From assembly GCF_000173915.1 (NCBI RefSeq), contig NZ_ACDZ02000009.1:1-64000 (forward strand): DNA of 64,000 nt, read 5' to 3'. The notes beneath the pieces were generated by a model. That model did no database searches. It was given only the letters and a program-made list of their open reading frames with translations, and was not told the origin of the DNA. Position numbers and translations under genes: made by a program. This document shows positions 54,797-64,000 of this stretch, piece after piece; the first letter of the stretch is position 1; every line of letters begins with the position of its first letter. This DNA comes from Gemella haemolysans ATCC 10379 (GTDB taxonomy: Bacteria > Bacillota > Bacilli > Staphylococcales > Gemellaceae).

Positions 54797-57226
54797 TTAT
54801 TTAGCTACGATATTAACTAATCTTCCAGGAACTACGATTACTTTCATAACTTGTTTTCCTTCGATTAATTCTTTTACTTCTTCATTAGCTAGAACTATTT
54901 GTTCTAATTCAGCTGGCGTTAAGTCTTTCTTAACATCTAATTTAGCTTTAACTTTACCCATAAGTTGAACTACGATTTCTACAGTATCACTCACAAGTTT
55001 GCTTTCATCAAATGTTGGCCATGGTACGTATGAGATTGACTCAGTATTACCATAGATTTCCCACATTTCTTCAGCAAGGTGAGGTGCAAATGGTGCAAGA
55101 AGTTGGATAAATCCTAACGCATATTTACGAGGGATATATTCAGCTTTATAACAATCATTTACGAATACCATAAGTTGTGAGATAGCTGTGTTAAATCCAA
55201 GAATTTCGATATCTTCTGATACTTTCTTAACTGTAAAGTTATAGCTTACTTCTAATTCTTCATTATCTTTATCTTGAACTTTGTCATTCACTTTACCAGT
55301 TTCTTCATCTACGAATAGACGATATACTCTATCTAAGAAACGACGAGATCCATCAAGTCCATTTTCACTCCATGCGATTGAAGCATCTAATGGCCCCATG
55401 AACATTTCATAAACACGTAATGTATCAGCACCGTGAGATACGATAATATCATCAGGGTTAACTACATTACCTTTAGATTTAGACATTTTCTCCGGACGAC
55501 CATCTTTACCTTCAGCAAGAATCATACCTTGGTTGAATAGTTTTTGGAATGGTTCACGAGTCGGAACTAGACCTAAATCATAAAGTACTTTGTGCCAGAA
55601 ACGAGCGTATAGTAAGTGAAGTACTGCATGTTCTGCTCCACCGATATAAACGTCTACAGGTAACCAATATTTTAATTTCTCTGGATCTGCGAACATTTCA
55701 TCATTGTGTGGATCAATGTAACGTAGGTAGTACCAGCAAGAACCTGCCCATTGTGGCATTGTGTTAGTTTCACGTTTACCTTTTTTACCAGTCTCAGGAT
55801 CTACTACATTTAACCACTCTTCGATATTAGCAAGTGGAGATTCTCCTGTTCCTGATGGTTTAATGTTGTCAGTTTCTGGAAGTAATAGTGGCAGTTCACT
55901 ATCAGGTACTGTAGTCATAGTACCATCTTCCCAGTGGATAATTGGAATTGGTTCTCCCCAGTAACGTTGTCTCGAGAATAACCAGTCACGTAGTTTATAT
56001 GTAACTTTACTACGTCCAACTTTATTTTCTTCTAAGAATTCAATAACTTTAGCGATAGCTTCTTCGTTGTTTAATCCATTGATGAAATCAGAGTTGATGT
56101 GTTTACCATCACCAAAGAATGGTACAATAACTTCACCATTATCTTCGATAACAGCTTTGATTGGTAAATTAAACTTAGTCGCAAATTCATAATCACGCTC
56201 ATCATGCGCAGGAACAGCCATAACAGCTCCAGTTCCGTAGCTTGCTAGAACGTAGTCAGCAATCCAAAGTTCTACTTTTTCACCATTTACAGGGTTAATC
56301 GCGTAAGCTCCTGTGAATACTCCTGTTTTATCTTTATTAAGGTCTGTTCTTTCAAGATCAGACTTACGTTTAACAATATCAAGATACTCCTCAACAGTAG
56401 CTCTTTGTTCTTCTGTAACGATTTCTTCTACAAGTTTGTGTTCAGGTGCAAGCACACAGTAAGATACACCAAATACAGTATCAGCACGTGTAGTGAATAC
56501 TGTGAATGCTTTATCAGTTCCTTCAATTTTGAAATCAATCTCAGCACCAACAGATTTTCCAATCCAGTTACGTTGCATAGCCTTAAGACTTTCTGGCCAA
56601 TCAAGAATATCTAAATCAGCAAGAAGTTTTTCAGCGTAATCAGTAATTTTTAGTACCCATTGACGCATTGGACGGCGCTCTACAGGGTGTCCTCCACGCT
56701 CAGATTTACCATCGATAACCTCTTCATTAGAAAGTACTGTTCCCAATGCCGGACACCAGTTAACAGGCATTTCATCAACATAAGCAAGTCCTTTTTCATA
56801 AAGTTTTTTGAAAATCCATTGTGTCCATTTGTAGTAGTTAGGATCTGTTGTATTTACTTCACGATCCCAATCATAAGAAAATCCTAATTCTTTAATTTGA
56901 CGACGGAACGTGTCGATATTAGTTTTAGTAAAATCTCTTGGGTCATTACCAGTATCTAATGCATATTGCTCAGCAGGTAATCCGAATGCATCCCATCCCA
57001 TTGGATGAAGTACATTGTATCCATTCGCTCTTTTATATCTACTTAAGATATCAGTAGCCGTATACCCCTCTGGGTGACCTACGTGAAGTCCAGCTCCTGA
57101 TGGATATGGGAACATATCCAATGCAAAAAATTTCTCTTTCGTATGATCATCTAATGTTTTGAATGTTTTATTTTCATCCCAATATTTTTGCCATTTTTTT
57201 TCTATAACTCTGTGGTTATACACCAT
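54797..57226 (-). CDS. leuS: Leucyl-tRNA synthetase
   Basis: Class Ia synthetase that charges tRNA-Leu. The 809-residue protein has the HIGH-type motif in [16 protein letters not shown], the editing (CP1) domain with TTRADTVFG, the leucine-specific [14 protein letters not shown] region and KMSKSKGN. Full length for the bacterial enzyme. The leader is only about 30-40 bases, so there is no T-box. First gene of leuS-khpA. Confidence 0.98.
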   Translation of the reverse strand: MVYNHRVIEKKWQKYWDENKTFKTLDDHTKEKFFALDMFPYPSGAGLHVGHPEGYTATDILSRYKRANGYNVLHPMGWDAFGLPAEQYALDTGNDPRDFTKTNIDTFRRQIKELGFSYDWDREVNTTDPNYYKWTQWIFKKLYEKGLAYVDEMPVNWCPALGTVLSNEEVIDGKSERGGHPVERRPMRQWVLKITDYAEKLLADLDILDWPESLKAMQRNWIGKSVGAEIDFKIEGTDKAFTVFTTRADTVFGVSYCVLAPEHKLVEEIVTEEQRATVEEYLDIVKRKSDLERTDLNKDKTGVFTGAYAINPVNGEKVELWIADYVLASYGTGAVMAVPAHDERDYEFATKFNLPIKAVIEDNGEVIVPFFGDGKHINSDFINGLNNEEAIAKVIEFLEENKVGRSKVTYKLRDWLFSRQRYWGEPIPIIHWEDGTMTTVPDSELPLLLPETDNIKPSGTGESPLANIEEWLNVVDPETGKKGKRETNTMPQWAGSCWYYLRYIDPHNDEMFADPEKLKYWLPVDVYIGGAEHAVLHLLYARFWHKVLYDLGLVPTREPFQKLFNQGMILAEGKDGRPEKMSKSKGNVVNPDDIIVSHGADTLRVYEMFMGPLDASIAWSENGLDGSRRFLDRVYRLFVDEETGKVNDKVQDKDNEELEVSYNFTVKKVSEDIEILGFNTAISQLMVFVNDCYKAEYIPRKYALGFIQLLAPFAPHLAEEMWEIYGNTESISYVPWPTFDESKLVSDTVEIVVQLMGKVKAKLDVKKDLTPAELEQIVLANEEVKELIEGKQVMKVIVVPGRLVNIVAK

Positions 57227-57267
57227 AATTTAAGCACACTCCTTTGCTTTCAAGTTCTCTAAGTTAT

Positions 57268-57296
57268 AGTATACCAATTTTAACGATTTTTAGCAA
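57268..57296 (-). promoter_or_regulatory. Promoter of leuS
   Basis: TTGCTA (57291-57296), 17-base spacer, TATACT (57268-57273). Confidence 0.8.
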
Positions 57297-57461
57297 CAAC
57301 TGTTATAATTTAGGGTAAAAATAAATAAATATAACAATATTATCTTTATTATTTTAGTATAAAGCTGTCGCTATGCTATCTTATAAATTTAAAATTTCAA
57401 ACAAAAACGACACAGAAAATTAGATTTCTTAAAATCAATATTCCTGCATCGTTCTATTCTA

Positions 57462-59141
57462 TTATCCTATTGCTACGAATGATCCACCGATGTTAGTGTC
57501 GTAAGGATCTGTACTTCTTTGGTTCCAAATAGTATTGATATCATACCATTTACCTGTATTGTATGAACTATCTGGATCCATTGCTTTAGTTTTTCCATTG
57601 CTATATCCACTTAAAATAATAGCGTGAGTCAATCTACCTTTAGCGAAAATACCATTTCCTACAGTCGCAAACACAGGTTTACCGCTTTGTAGTGCTGCAA
57701 TAAGTTGTTCTCTAGTTGTAATAACTGTGTGTTTGTATCCATAAGCGTTAATCGCATAAACAGCACCTTTACCTGATGTCCCTAATTCACTAACATTCAT
57801 CTCGTTAGTGTTGTTGTAGATTGTATCTGCTACAGCTGTTGGAAGAACTTTTTGTCCTAATCCATTAAATACCATAGCTAATGATGTTGGTACACATCCA
57901 GTTTGTGCCATAGTACCAAGACCATATCTCTTATGACCCCAACGATAATCTCCTTGATAATATTGAGGCATATTTAAAGCAGCAGTGTTTTGGTCCGCTT
58001 TTGCGTAGTCAGGTACCCATTTTCCACTAGAATCTACGTAGTAGCGTCCATTATCTACCCACGCACTCTTAGCCATTTTACCATCAGCTCCTAGCCAGTA
58101 ATTTCCTACCCACTTATTACGGGCTAATGAACCATCTTTTTCATAGTAATACCAGTTTCCACCGTTACGTTTTTGCCATCCTAGTTCATCATTAATGATA
58201 ACTTTTTTCTTGATTGATGGATCTTTTTTACCAGACTTATCTACGTAGAAATGATCGTTGTCTACCCAGTTATCTGTTACCATTTTACCATCTTTCCCTA
58301 CCCAGTAAGTATCACCAATCCATTTATTACGTGCTACTTCACCGTTGTCATAGTAGTACCATGCGTTATCTTCTTTTTTCCAACCTTGTTTCTTCTCTGC
58401 TGGTTTTGATTCTTCTGGCTTCTTAGCATCTTTTACCCATGCTCCGTTTGCACCTACGTAGTAACGTCCGTTATCTACCCATGCGCTTGTCGCCATTTTA
58501 CCATCAGCTCCAACCCAGTATATGCTACTGATCCATTTGTTACGAGCTAATGTTCCATTTTCGAAGTAATACCAAGTGTTTCCTTCTTTCAACCAACCTT
58601 GTTTCTTCTCTACAGATTTTGGTGCTTCTGGCTTCTTAGCGTCTTTTACCCATGCTCCGTTTGCACCTACATAGTAACGTCCATTGTCTACCCATGCGCT
58701 TGTCGCCATTTTTCCGTCAGCTCCAAGCCAGTAGCTTCCTATCCAGGCATTTCTAACGATTTGCCCTTGGTGATAGAAGTACCATGCTCCACCACTTTGA
58801 ACCCAACCTTGTTTTTGTGCTACGGCTGGTTTCGGTGTTACAGGTTTAGCTGCTGCTGGTTTTTGAGCACCTTTTACCCATGCTCCGTTTGCATCTACGT
58901 AATAACGTCCGTTATCCACCCATGCATTTGTTACCATTTTACCATCTGCACCTAGCCAATAGTTTCCTGCCCAAGCGTTTCTTGTTAATGCTCCATTTTG
59001 ATTATAGAAGTACCAAGCATTTCCAGTCTTAACCCATCCTTGTGCTGCTAGTGCATCACTACTAGCTACTGTATTTACAGCGATTGGTGTAGCTAATACT
59101 GTTAATACTCCTAATCCTAATTTTAATCTATTTTTTATCAT
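57462..59141 (-). CDS. Surface C39-family peptidase with choline-binding-type repeats
   Basis: 559 residues: signal peptide (about 1-32), five ~55-residue modules of aromatic/glycine repeats (QGWVKTGNAWYFYNQNG..., WLGADGKM..., YYVDANGAWV), then a C-terminal C39-like peptidase domain (about 385-559). The latter has Cys in QTGCVPTSLAM, His in LTHAIILSGY and Asp in AMDPDSSY. The modules resemble choline-binding (CW_binding) repeats and should hold the protein to teichoic acids. The natural substrate is unknown. The first ~95 residues are almost identical to those of the amidase upstream. Confidence 0.88.
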   Translation of the reverse strand: MIKNRLKLGLGVLTVLATPIAVNTVASSDALAAQGWVKTGNAWYFYNQNGALTRNAWAGNYWLGADGKMVTNAWVDNGRYYVDANGAWVKGAQKPAAAKPVTPKPAVAQKQGWVQSGGAWYFYHQGQIVRNAWIGSYWLGADGKMATSAWVDNGRYYVGANGAWVKDAKKPEAPKSVEKKQGWLKEGNTWYYFENGTLARNKWISSIYWVGADGKMATSAWVDNGRYYVGANGAWVKDAKKPEESKPAEKKQGWKKEDNAWYYYDNGEVARNKWIGDTYWVGKDGKMVTDNWVDNDHFYVDKSGKKDPSIKKKVIINDELGWQKRNGGNWYYYEKDGSLARNKWVGNYWLGADGKMAKSAWVDNGRYYVDSSGKWVPDYAKADQNTAALNMPQYYQGDYRWGHKRYGLGTMAQTGCVPTSLAMVFNGLGQKVLPTAVADTIYNNTNEMNVSELGTSGKGAVYAINAYGYKHTVITTREQLIAALQSGKPVFATVGNGIFAKGRLTHAIILSGYSNGKTKAMDPDSSYNTGKWYDINTIWNQRSTDPYDTNIGGSFVAIG

Positions 59142-59250
59142 AATATATTCACCTCAAAAAATTCCACATTTATTTAAATTGCATTACTTATTTTACAATA
59201 ATTAATACTTTATTTCAAGAAATTATAAGTTATTTTTCTTATTATTTTAA

Positions 59251-59291
59251 AAGTAAAGAAGTTGCCAATTCATCGACACCTTCTTTACTTA
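59251..59291 (-). terminator. Terminator of the amidase gene
   Basis: AGTAAAGAAG...CTTCTTTACT hairpin just after the stop codon. Confidence 0.65.
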
Positions 59292-59296
59292 ATTAT

Positions 59297-60967
59297 CTAT
59301 TTATAGTATTCTACAATTCCGTCAACAATTCCATCAGCAAGTTTTTCTTGATACTCATTAGTCTTAATTTTATTTACTTCCTCTTGATTGTCTATGAATC
59401 CTAATTCAACTAAGATTGATGGAATAGATGTTTCACGAAGTACAGCGAATGATGCGCGTTTCACACCTCTATCATATGCACCAGTTTTGTAAAGTAGATT
59501 TTGTTGAATTTTATTAGCTAATTTTCTACTTTTTTCTATTCTTTCGGGACTATTATGATTATCTTTATTAATCTCAGGTTCATATCCTTGTTCATGTTTA
59601 TAATAATAAGTTTCTATACCATAAGCCGTTCCTCTTCCTCCAGCATTAAAATGAATACTTAAAAACATGTCCGCATTAGATTTATTTGCTTGATCTGCAC
59701 GACTTACTAATCCTACATCTTTATCTGTGTTTCTACTTGTTAATACTGTATAACCTAAAGAAGCAAGTCTACTACTTACTTTATTATATACGCTAAGAGT
59801 TAAATCTTTTTCTCTGACACCATTTTCAACTGCTCCCGAGTCGCTTCCACCATGTCCAGGATCCAAGAAAATAGCACGTTTTGTATTTTTATCTCTCGAT
59901 GCATCTTTTACCCATACTCCATCTGCCCCTACATAGTAACGATTATTATCTACCCAGCTGTTTGTTGACATTCTTCCATCAGCTCCTAGCCAGTAATTTC
60001 CTGCCCATTTATTTCGTGCTAATGTCCCATCTGTGTTGTAGTAGTACCATGTATTAGAGTCTTTTACCCAACCTTGTTTCTTCTCTTCTGGATGTCTAGC
60101 ATCTTTTATCCATGCCCCATTTGTTCCTACGTAGTAACGATTATTATCTACCCAGCTGTTTGTCGCCATTCTTCCATCAGCTCCTAGCCAGTAATTTCCT
60201 ACCCATTTATTTCGTGCTAATGTCCCATCTGTGTTGTAGTAGTACCATGTATTAGATTCTTTTATCCAACCTTGTTTCTTCTCTTCTGGTTTTTGAGCAT
60301 TTCTTACCCACTCACCATTACTTCCCACATAATAACGTCCGTTATCTACCCAGCTGTTTGTTGACATTCTTCCATCAGCACCTAACCAGTAATTTCCTGC
60401 CCATTTATTTCGTGCTAATGTCCCATCTGTGTTGTAGTAGTACCATGTGTTAGAGTCTTTTACCCAACCTTGTTTCTTCTCTTCTGGTTTTTGAGCATTT
60501 CTTACCCACTCACCATTACTTCCCACATAGTAACGTCCGTTATCTACCCATGAGCTTGTTGACATTCTTCCATCTGCACCTAACCAGTAGTTTCCTACCC
60601 ATGCATTTATAACTACATTTCCTTGGTAATAGTAGTACCAAGCTCCTCCACTTTGTACCCAACCTTGTTTTTGTGCTACAGCTGGTTTTTGAACACCTTT
60701 TACCCATGCTCCGTTTGCATCTACGTAATAACGTCCGTTATCCACCCATGCATTTGTTACCATTTTCCCATCGGCACCTAACCAGTAGTTTCCTGCCCAA
60801 GCGTTTCTAGCCAATACTCCATTTTGATTATAGAAGTACCAAGCATTTCCAGTCTTAACCCATCCTTGTGCTGCTAATGCATCACTACTAGCTACTGTGT
60901 TTACTGCGATTGGTGTAGCTAATACCGTTAATACTCCCAATCCTAATTTTAATTTATTCACTTTCAT
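59297..60967 (-). CDS. N-acetylmuramoyl-L-alanine amidase with choline-binding-type repeats
   Basis: 556 residues: signal peptide (about 1-32), five repeat modules, and a C-terminal Amidase_3 domain (about 370-556). The domain has zinc ligands in LDPGHGGSDSGA (His), the Glu in VREKDLTL, and His in FLSIHFNAGG, plus the catalytic Glu in SILVELGFIDN. It cleaves the amide bond between muramic acid and the peptide stem, and so acts as an autolysin. The module order (repeats first, catalysis last) is the reverse of pneumococcal LytA. The N-terminal part is nearly identical to the neighbouring peptidase. Confidence 0.93.
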   Translation of the reverse strand: MKVNKLKLGLGVLTVLATPIAVNTVASSDALAAQGWVKTGNAWYFYNQNGVLARNAWAGNYWLGADGKMVTNAWVDNGRYYVDANGAWVKGVQKPAVAQKQGWVQSGGAWYYYYQGNVVINAWVGNYWLGADGRMSTSSWVDNGRYYVGSNGEWVRNAQKPEEKKQGWVKDSNTWYYYNTDGTLARNKWAGNYWLGADGRMSTNSWVDNGRYYVGSNGEWVRNAQKPEEKKQGWIKESNTWYYYNTDGTLARNKWVGNYWLGADGRMATNSWVDNNRYYVGTNGAWIKDARHPEEKKQGWVKDSNTWYYYNTDGTLARNKWAGNYWLGADGRMSTNSWVDNNRYYVGADGVWVKDASRDKNTKRAIFLDPGHGGSDSGAVENGVREKDLTLSVYNKVSSRLASLGYTVLTSRNTDKDVGLVSRADQANKSNADMFLSIHFNAGGRGTAYGIETYYYKHEQGYEPEINKDNHNSPERIEKSRKLANKIQQNLLYKTGAYDRGVKRASFAVLRETSIPSILVELGFIDNQEEVNKIKTNEYQEKLADGIVDGIVEYYK

Positions 60968-61101
60968 GATAGTTCCTCTTAATTTCTTCTAAAATAATTC
61001 TATTTACATAAATACATGTTTTACTATTTTATTATAAAATTAATAATTTTTCAAAAGAATACCACAGTTGTAACATAATCTTAATATTAGTCACATATTT
61101 A

Positions 61102-61130
61102 TTGACACTTACATATACTTCCGATAAAAT
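61102..61130 (+). promoter_or_regulatory. Promoter of galE
   Basis: TTGACA (61102-61107), 17-base spacer, TAAAAT (61125-61130). The leader holds CTCGTTTTTTTACGAG, a small hairpin of unknown effect. Confidence 0.85.
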
Positions 61131-61181
61131 GAATATATAAAATTATAGGAAGGACTCGTTTTTTTACGAGAAAATTACACT

Positions 61182-62204
61182 ATGACTGAAAAAATACTAG
61201 TAACTGGTGGAGCTGGATTTATCGGGTCTCACACTTGTATAGAATTATTAAACAATGGAAATGAAGTAGTTGTCGTGGACAACTTATATAACGCAAATAA
61301 AAAAAGTTTAGAAGTAGTAGAAAGAGTTACAGGAAAAAAAGTAACATTCTATGAAGCTGATATTCGTGATGAAGCAAAATTAGACGAAATCTTTGAAAAA
61401 GAAGGTAACATCTTTGGAGTTATTCACTTCGCTGGATTAAAAGCTGTAGGTGAATCTTGCCAATTACCTCTAAAATACTACGATAACAACGTAGCAGGAA
61501 CTACAACACTATGCCGCGTTATGGAAAAACACAACTGTAAGAACATTATCTTCAGTTCTTCAGCTACAGTATATGGAGATCCTCATGCATTACCAATTAA
61601 AGAAGATTTCCCATTATCTGTAACTAACCCATACGGACGTACTAAACTAATCTTAGAAGAAATTTTAGGAGATGTTTATGCAGCTGATAGTGAATGGAAT
61701 GTTGTATTACTACGTTACTTCAACCCAATCGGAGCACACGAATGTGGAGATATCGGAGAAGATCCAACAGGAATTCCAAATAACCTACTTCCATACGTAA
61801 TGCAAGTAGCTGTTGGTAAATTAGAGAAAGTTAATGTCTTCGGTGATGACTTCGATACACATGATGGTACTGGAGTTCGTGATTACATCCACGTAGTAGA
61901 CTTAGCTCGTGGTCACGTTGCTGCCCTTAAAAAATTAGAAAAAGGTAGCGGACTTTCTAAGTATAACCTAGGAACAGGAGTAGGATACTCTGTATTAGAT
62001 ATTATTAAGAGTGCTTCTGCTGCTGTTGGTCGTGACTTACCTTACGTTATCGCACCACGTCGTGCAGGAGATATCGCTGCATGTTATGCAGATGCTTCAA
62101 AAGCTAAAGAAGAACTTGGTTGGGAAGCACAATACGATGTAAAACGTATGTGTGAAGACTCATGGAGATGGCAAAGTAAACATCCAAATGGATTTGCTGA
62201 CTAA
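61182..62204 (+). CDS. galE: UDP-glucose 4-epimerase
   Basis: Interconverts UDP-glucose and UDP-galactose. 340 residues with the NAD motif GGAGFIGSHT (about 8-17), catalytic Ser/Thr in FSSSATVYG and the YxxxK pair in NPYGRTK. It works with GalU (50349) to provide sugar nucleotides for surface glycans; its neighbours here are cell-wall enzymes and a glycosyltransferase. Single gene. Confidence 0.97.
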   Translation: MTEKILVTGGAGFIGSHTCIELLNNGNEVVVVDNLYNANKKSLEVVERVTGKKVTFYEADIRDEAKLDEIFEKEGNIFGVIHFAGLKAVGESCQLPLKYYDNNVAGTTTLCRVMEKHNCKNIIFSSSATVYGDPHALPIKEDFPLSVTNPYGRTKLILEEILGDVYAADSEWNVVLLRYFNPIGAHECGDIGEDPTGIPNNLLPYVMQVAVGKLEKVNVFGDDFDTHDGTGVRDYIHVVDLARGHVAALKKLEKGSGLSKYNLGTGVGYSVLDIIKSASAAVGRDLPYVIAPRRAGDIAACYADASKAKEELGWEAQYDVKRMCEDSWRWQSKHPNGFAD

Positions 62205-62230
62205 AACCTATTAATAAATATTATAAAAAA

Positions 62231-62263
62231 TACTCGGGGTTGGATTTTTCCAACTCCGAATTT
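62231..62263 (+). terminator. Terminator of galE
   Basis: CTCGGGGTTGGA...TCCAACTCCGAA followed by TTTATTTT. Confidence 0.8.
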
Positions 62264-62298
62264 ATTTTATAATCATAAATTTTTAAACTAATAAAAAT

Positions 62299-62338
62299 AA
62301 AAAGCAAGACTGTGAATTTCTTCACAAACTTGCTTTTA
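62299..62338. terminator. Terminator of the 62336 gene
   Basis: AAAAGCAAG...CTTGCTTTT hairpin with an inner GTGAA...TTCAC stem, between convergent genes. Confidence 0.8.
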
Positions 62339-63022
62339 TTTATATACTACCATAAATGGACCACCCGCAGAATTGTCCTCTAGTTCCATACTACGTTGAT
62401 CCCAAATATCATCAACGTTGTACCATTTATTCGTTCTTTCTGGATTATCTGGATCAATCGCAAGAGTTTTACCATTTTGGTAACCACTTAGAACTATCGC
62501 ATGCGTGCTATAACCTTTTACAAAAATCCCATGACCTACAGCACCATAGACAATATTTCCATTTTGCAATGCAGCTTTTAGATCATCTTTAGAATTAACA
62601 ACACGATAGTTACATCCCCAGTGTTCAATAGCTGCAACAGCTCCAAGACTAGAAGTCCCTGTGAACAACGTATTCATCTCCATAGATGTATCATAAATAT
62701 AATCAGCAACCTGAACAGGTGTAACATTCTCCTTTAGACCAGAAATAATCATCGATAACGATGTAGGCACGCAACCTGTAGTCTTCATATTAGAGATTCC
62801 ATATCTCTTAGAACTCCATCTCGCATCCGCTTGATAATATTGTGGAAGTTTTACAGGTTTTACGAAATCTTTAGATTTTTCATCGTAAAGATGACTTATA
62901 CTATCTTCATTTGAGAAATACTCCCATTTACCTTGCTGATCTTTTATCCAATCAGCCTTAACATGTCCTGTTCCAGTTAGTAATAAGCTACCTACTAGAA
63001 AAACACCTATACTCTTTTTCAT
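62336..63022 (-). CDS. Secreted C39-family peptidase without wall-binding repeats
   Basis: 228 residues: signal peptide (about 1-23), one vestigial aromatic repeat (DWIKDQQGKWEYFSNED), then a C39-like domain with Cys in TTGCVPTSLSM, His in STHAIVLSGY and Asp in AIDPDNPER. It is clearly paralogous to the C-terminal half of the 57462 protein (PQYYQxDxRW, GxTSxxGAV..., IWDQRS), but is freely secreted rather than wall-bound. Substrate unknown. Confidence 0.86.
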   Translation of the reverse strand: MKKSIGVFLVGSLLLTGTGHVKADWIKDQQGKWEYFSNEDSISHLYDEKSKDFVKPVKLPQYYQADARWSSKRYGISNMKTTGCVPTSLSMIISGLKENVTPVQVADYIYDTSMEMNTLFTGTSSLGAVAAIEHWGCNYRVVNSKDDLKAALQNGNIVYGAVGHGIFVKGYSTHAIVLSGYQNGKTLAIDPDNPERTNKWYNVDDIWDQRSMELEDNSAGGPFMVVYK

Positions 63023-63093
63023 AAACCTGTCACCTCCATTTTTTCTAATAATTTCACTTTAAATTATACTATTTTTAATCAATAAAAACAAAT

Positions 63094-63146
63094 GAGAGGA
63101 ACTCAAAAATCGTAATTTCATAAAAATAAATTTTTTGAGCCACTAC
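63094..63146. repeat. MITE-like repeat, truncated copy 5
   Basis: GAGGAACTCAAAAATCG...TTTTTTGAGCCACT matches only the left terminal hairpin of the 174 bp family, with decayed sequence. It may now act as a terminator. Confidence 0.55.
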
Positions 63147-63160
63147 CATCATCTTATCTT

Positions 63161-64000
63161 TTATCTTTTATAATATTCCTTCTTCCAGCTAAAGCCTTTA
63201 ACTAATCCAACTAAAGTTCCTAAACCATAACTGAAATGAACTAAAAATAGTAAGATTGGAATTAACAACATCGTTGCGTTGAATTTATTATTAATAATAG
63301 TCATCAATGTAACGAGAATTGTAAATAATCCATAAGCAACCGCAAGAAGTACAGTGAATAACTTCGTCATCGGCAGCATCAATAAACTAAAAATTATTCC
63401 TAAAACAAATACAAAAGGAACGAAATGGAAGATAGAGAAGGCCTTAGGATAAACATGACTTACCTTACCAATCCAATATCCGTTCGAATATTTTTGTTTC
63501 AACATTCTATTTACTGTAGGTCTCGTATATTGGTACGATAGTATATCATTGCTATAACGAATCTTATAACCATTTTTTCTAATTCGATAATGCAGTTCAT
63601 TATCTTCAACACGACCTACTTTTTCATCCAGTAATCCAATCTTATCAAATATTTCCTTTTTGTACATTCCTTGGAAAACTGAACTTACATAACGTCTAGA
63701 AGTCTGTTTACGATAATTCGCTATTCCACTACCGAACATATTTTCCTCGACCAATAATAATGTTTTACTTAAATTATCTTCATTCTCAATAATATTAGGT
63801 CGCGGTCCTCCACAAACATCTTCTCCACTCTCAATAACTTTAACATTATTCTCAATAAAGTTCTCGGTAATATGTGAATGACAGTCTACTTTAAGAATAC
63901 ATTCTCCTCTTGCAGCTTTTATACCCACATTCATACCAGCTGACAATATTACCTTAGGATTTTTCAATAATACTACATCGTAAAAATCATGATTACTAGC
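63161..64000 (-). CDS. Family 2 glycosyltransferase, N-terminus beyond the window
   Basis: At least 279 residues, open to the right edge with no start codon in view (a TTG at 63967 is internal). The visible part has the GT-A features VGIKAARGECILKVDCHSHI (acidic DxH motif), GGPRPNI, and GRVEDNELHYRIRKNGYKI (ED acceptor motif), followed by C-terminal membrane helices (about the last 100 residues). It resembles ExoM/WcaA-like polysaccharide glycosyltransferases. Probably adds sugars to a surface or capsular polymer. Confidence 0.88.
   Translation of the reverse strand, partial: ASNHDFYDVVLLKNPKVILSAGMNVGIKAARGECILKVDCHSHITENFIENNVKVIESGEDVCGGPRPNIIENEDNLSKTLLLVEENMFGSGIANYRKQTSRRYVSSVFQGMYKKEIFDKIGLLDEKVGRVEDNELHYRIRKNGYKIRYSNDILSYQYTRPTVNRMLKQKYSNGYWIGKVSHVYPKAFSIFHFVPFVFVLGIIFSLLMLPMTKLFTVLLAVAYGLFTILVTLMTIINNKFNATMLLIPILLFLVHFSYGLGTLVGLVKGFSWKKEYYKR

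Noticed and set aside
57227-57461. T-box leader for leuS
   Set aside because: The promoter lies only about 40 bases from the start codon, leaving no room for a T-box, and no T-box sequence was seen.
57480-60900. Long DNA repeats that could suggest CRISPR or tandem repeats
   Set aside because: They are in-frame protein modules (aromatic/glycine wall-binding repeats) with degenerate third positions, not conserved repeats with unique spacers.

Overview
The window looks like a low-GC Firmicute chromosome of Bacillales/Gemella type. This is an inference from gene content and AT-rich codon use; I could not compare the 16S fragment with a database. Supporting signs are the rqcP-divIC pair, RelA/SpoT-type small alarmone synthetase, HtrA, choline-binding-type wall repeats like those of streptococci and Gemella, and strong sigma-A promoters. 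No CRISPR array, tRNA, transposase or integrase gene was found.

Layout. 1-1466: 5' half of a 16S rRNA gene on the minus strand behind six tandem promoters. 1467-5043: pncB-nadE (NAD synthesis) and rqcP-divIC (ribosome rescue, division). 5201-11175: four peptidases, several for proline peptides, separated by copies of a ~174 bp MITE-like repeat. 11260-16251: a surface hydrolase, a flavoprotein, a degenerate DD-carboxypeptidase-like protein with a small partner, and a lactonase-fold protein. 16555-22850: guaA, followed by three segments each ending in a copy of the guaA 3' end. These carry a GNAT gene, a minimal merR-merA mercury operon and two small type I toxin-antitoxin modules plus a dead copy. 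23134-26281: three unknown membrane-anchored coiled-coil proteins.

26447-34494 is a nucleoside salvage block: two BMP lipoproteins and an ABC transporter (minus strand), with a divergent purine nucleoside phosphorylase and a HIT protein. 34663-40251 holds a Glu/Val-rich repeat protein, anaerobic NrdD, an alarmone synthetase and an amino-acid permease. 40559-48330 is a complete Stickland glycine reductase operon, grdX-trxB-trxA-grdE-grdA-grdB-grdC-grdD. It has in-frame UGA (selenocysteine) codons in grdA and grdB and a glycine riboswitch upstream. 48712-57226 holds RarD, a Nudix protein, GalU, HtrA, PgeF, KhpA and LeuS. 57462-64000 is a cell-surface block: two proteins with five choline-binding-type modules (one C39 peptidase, one amidase), GalE, a repeat-free C39 paralogue and a glycosyltransferase cut by the window end.

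Main points of interest: (i) the tandem guaA-bounded islands with type I toxin modules and no integrase; (ii) the riboswitch-controlled selenoprotein glycine reductase; (iii) six tandem rrn promoters, five of them followed by a 5' hairpin; (iv) the MITE-like repeat family. Three genes (guaA, trxB and the 25357 paralogue) carry single-base indels, mostly in A/T runs. This pattern suggests sequencing errors rather than real gene loss.
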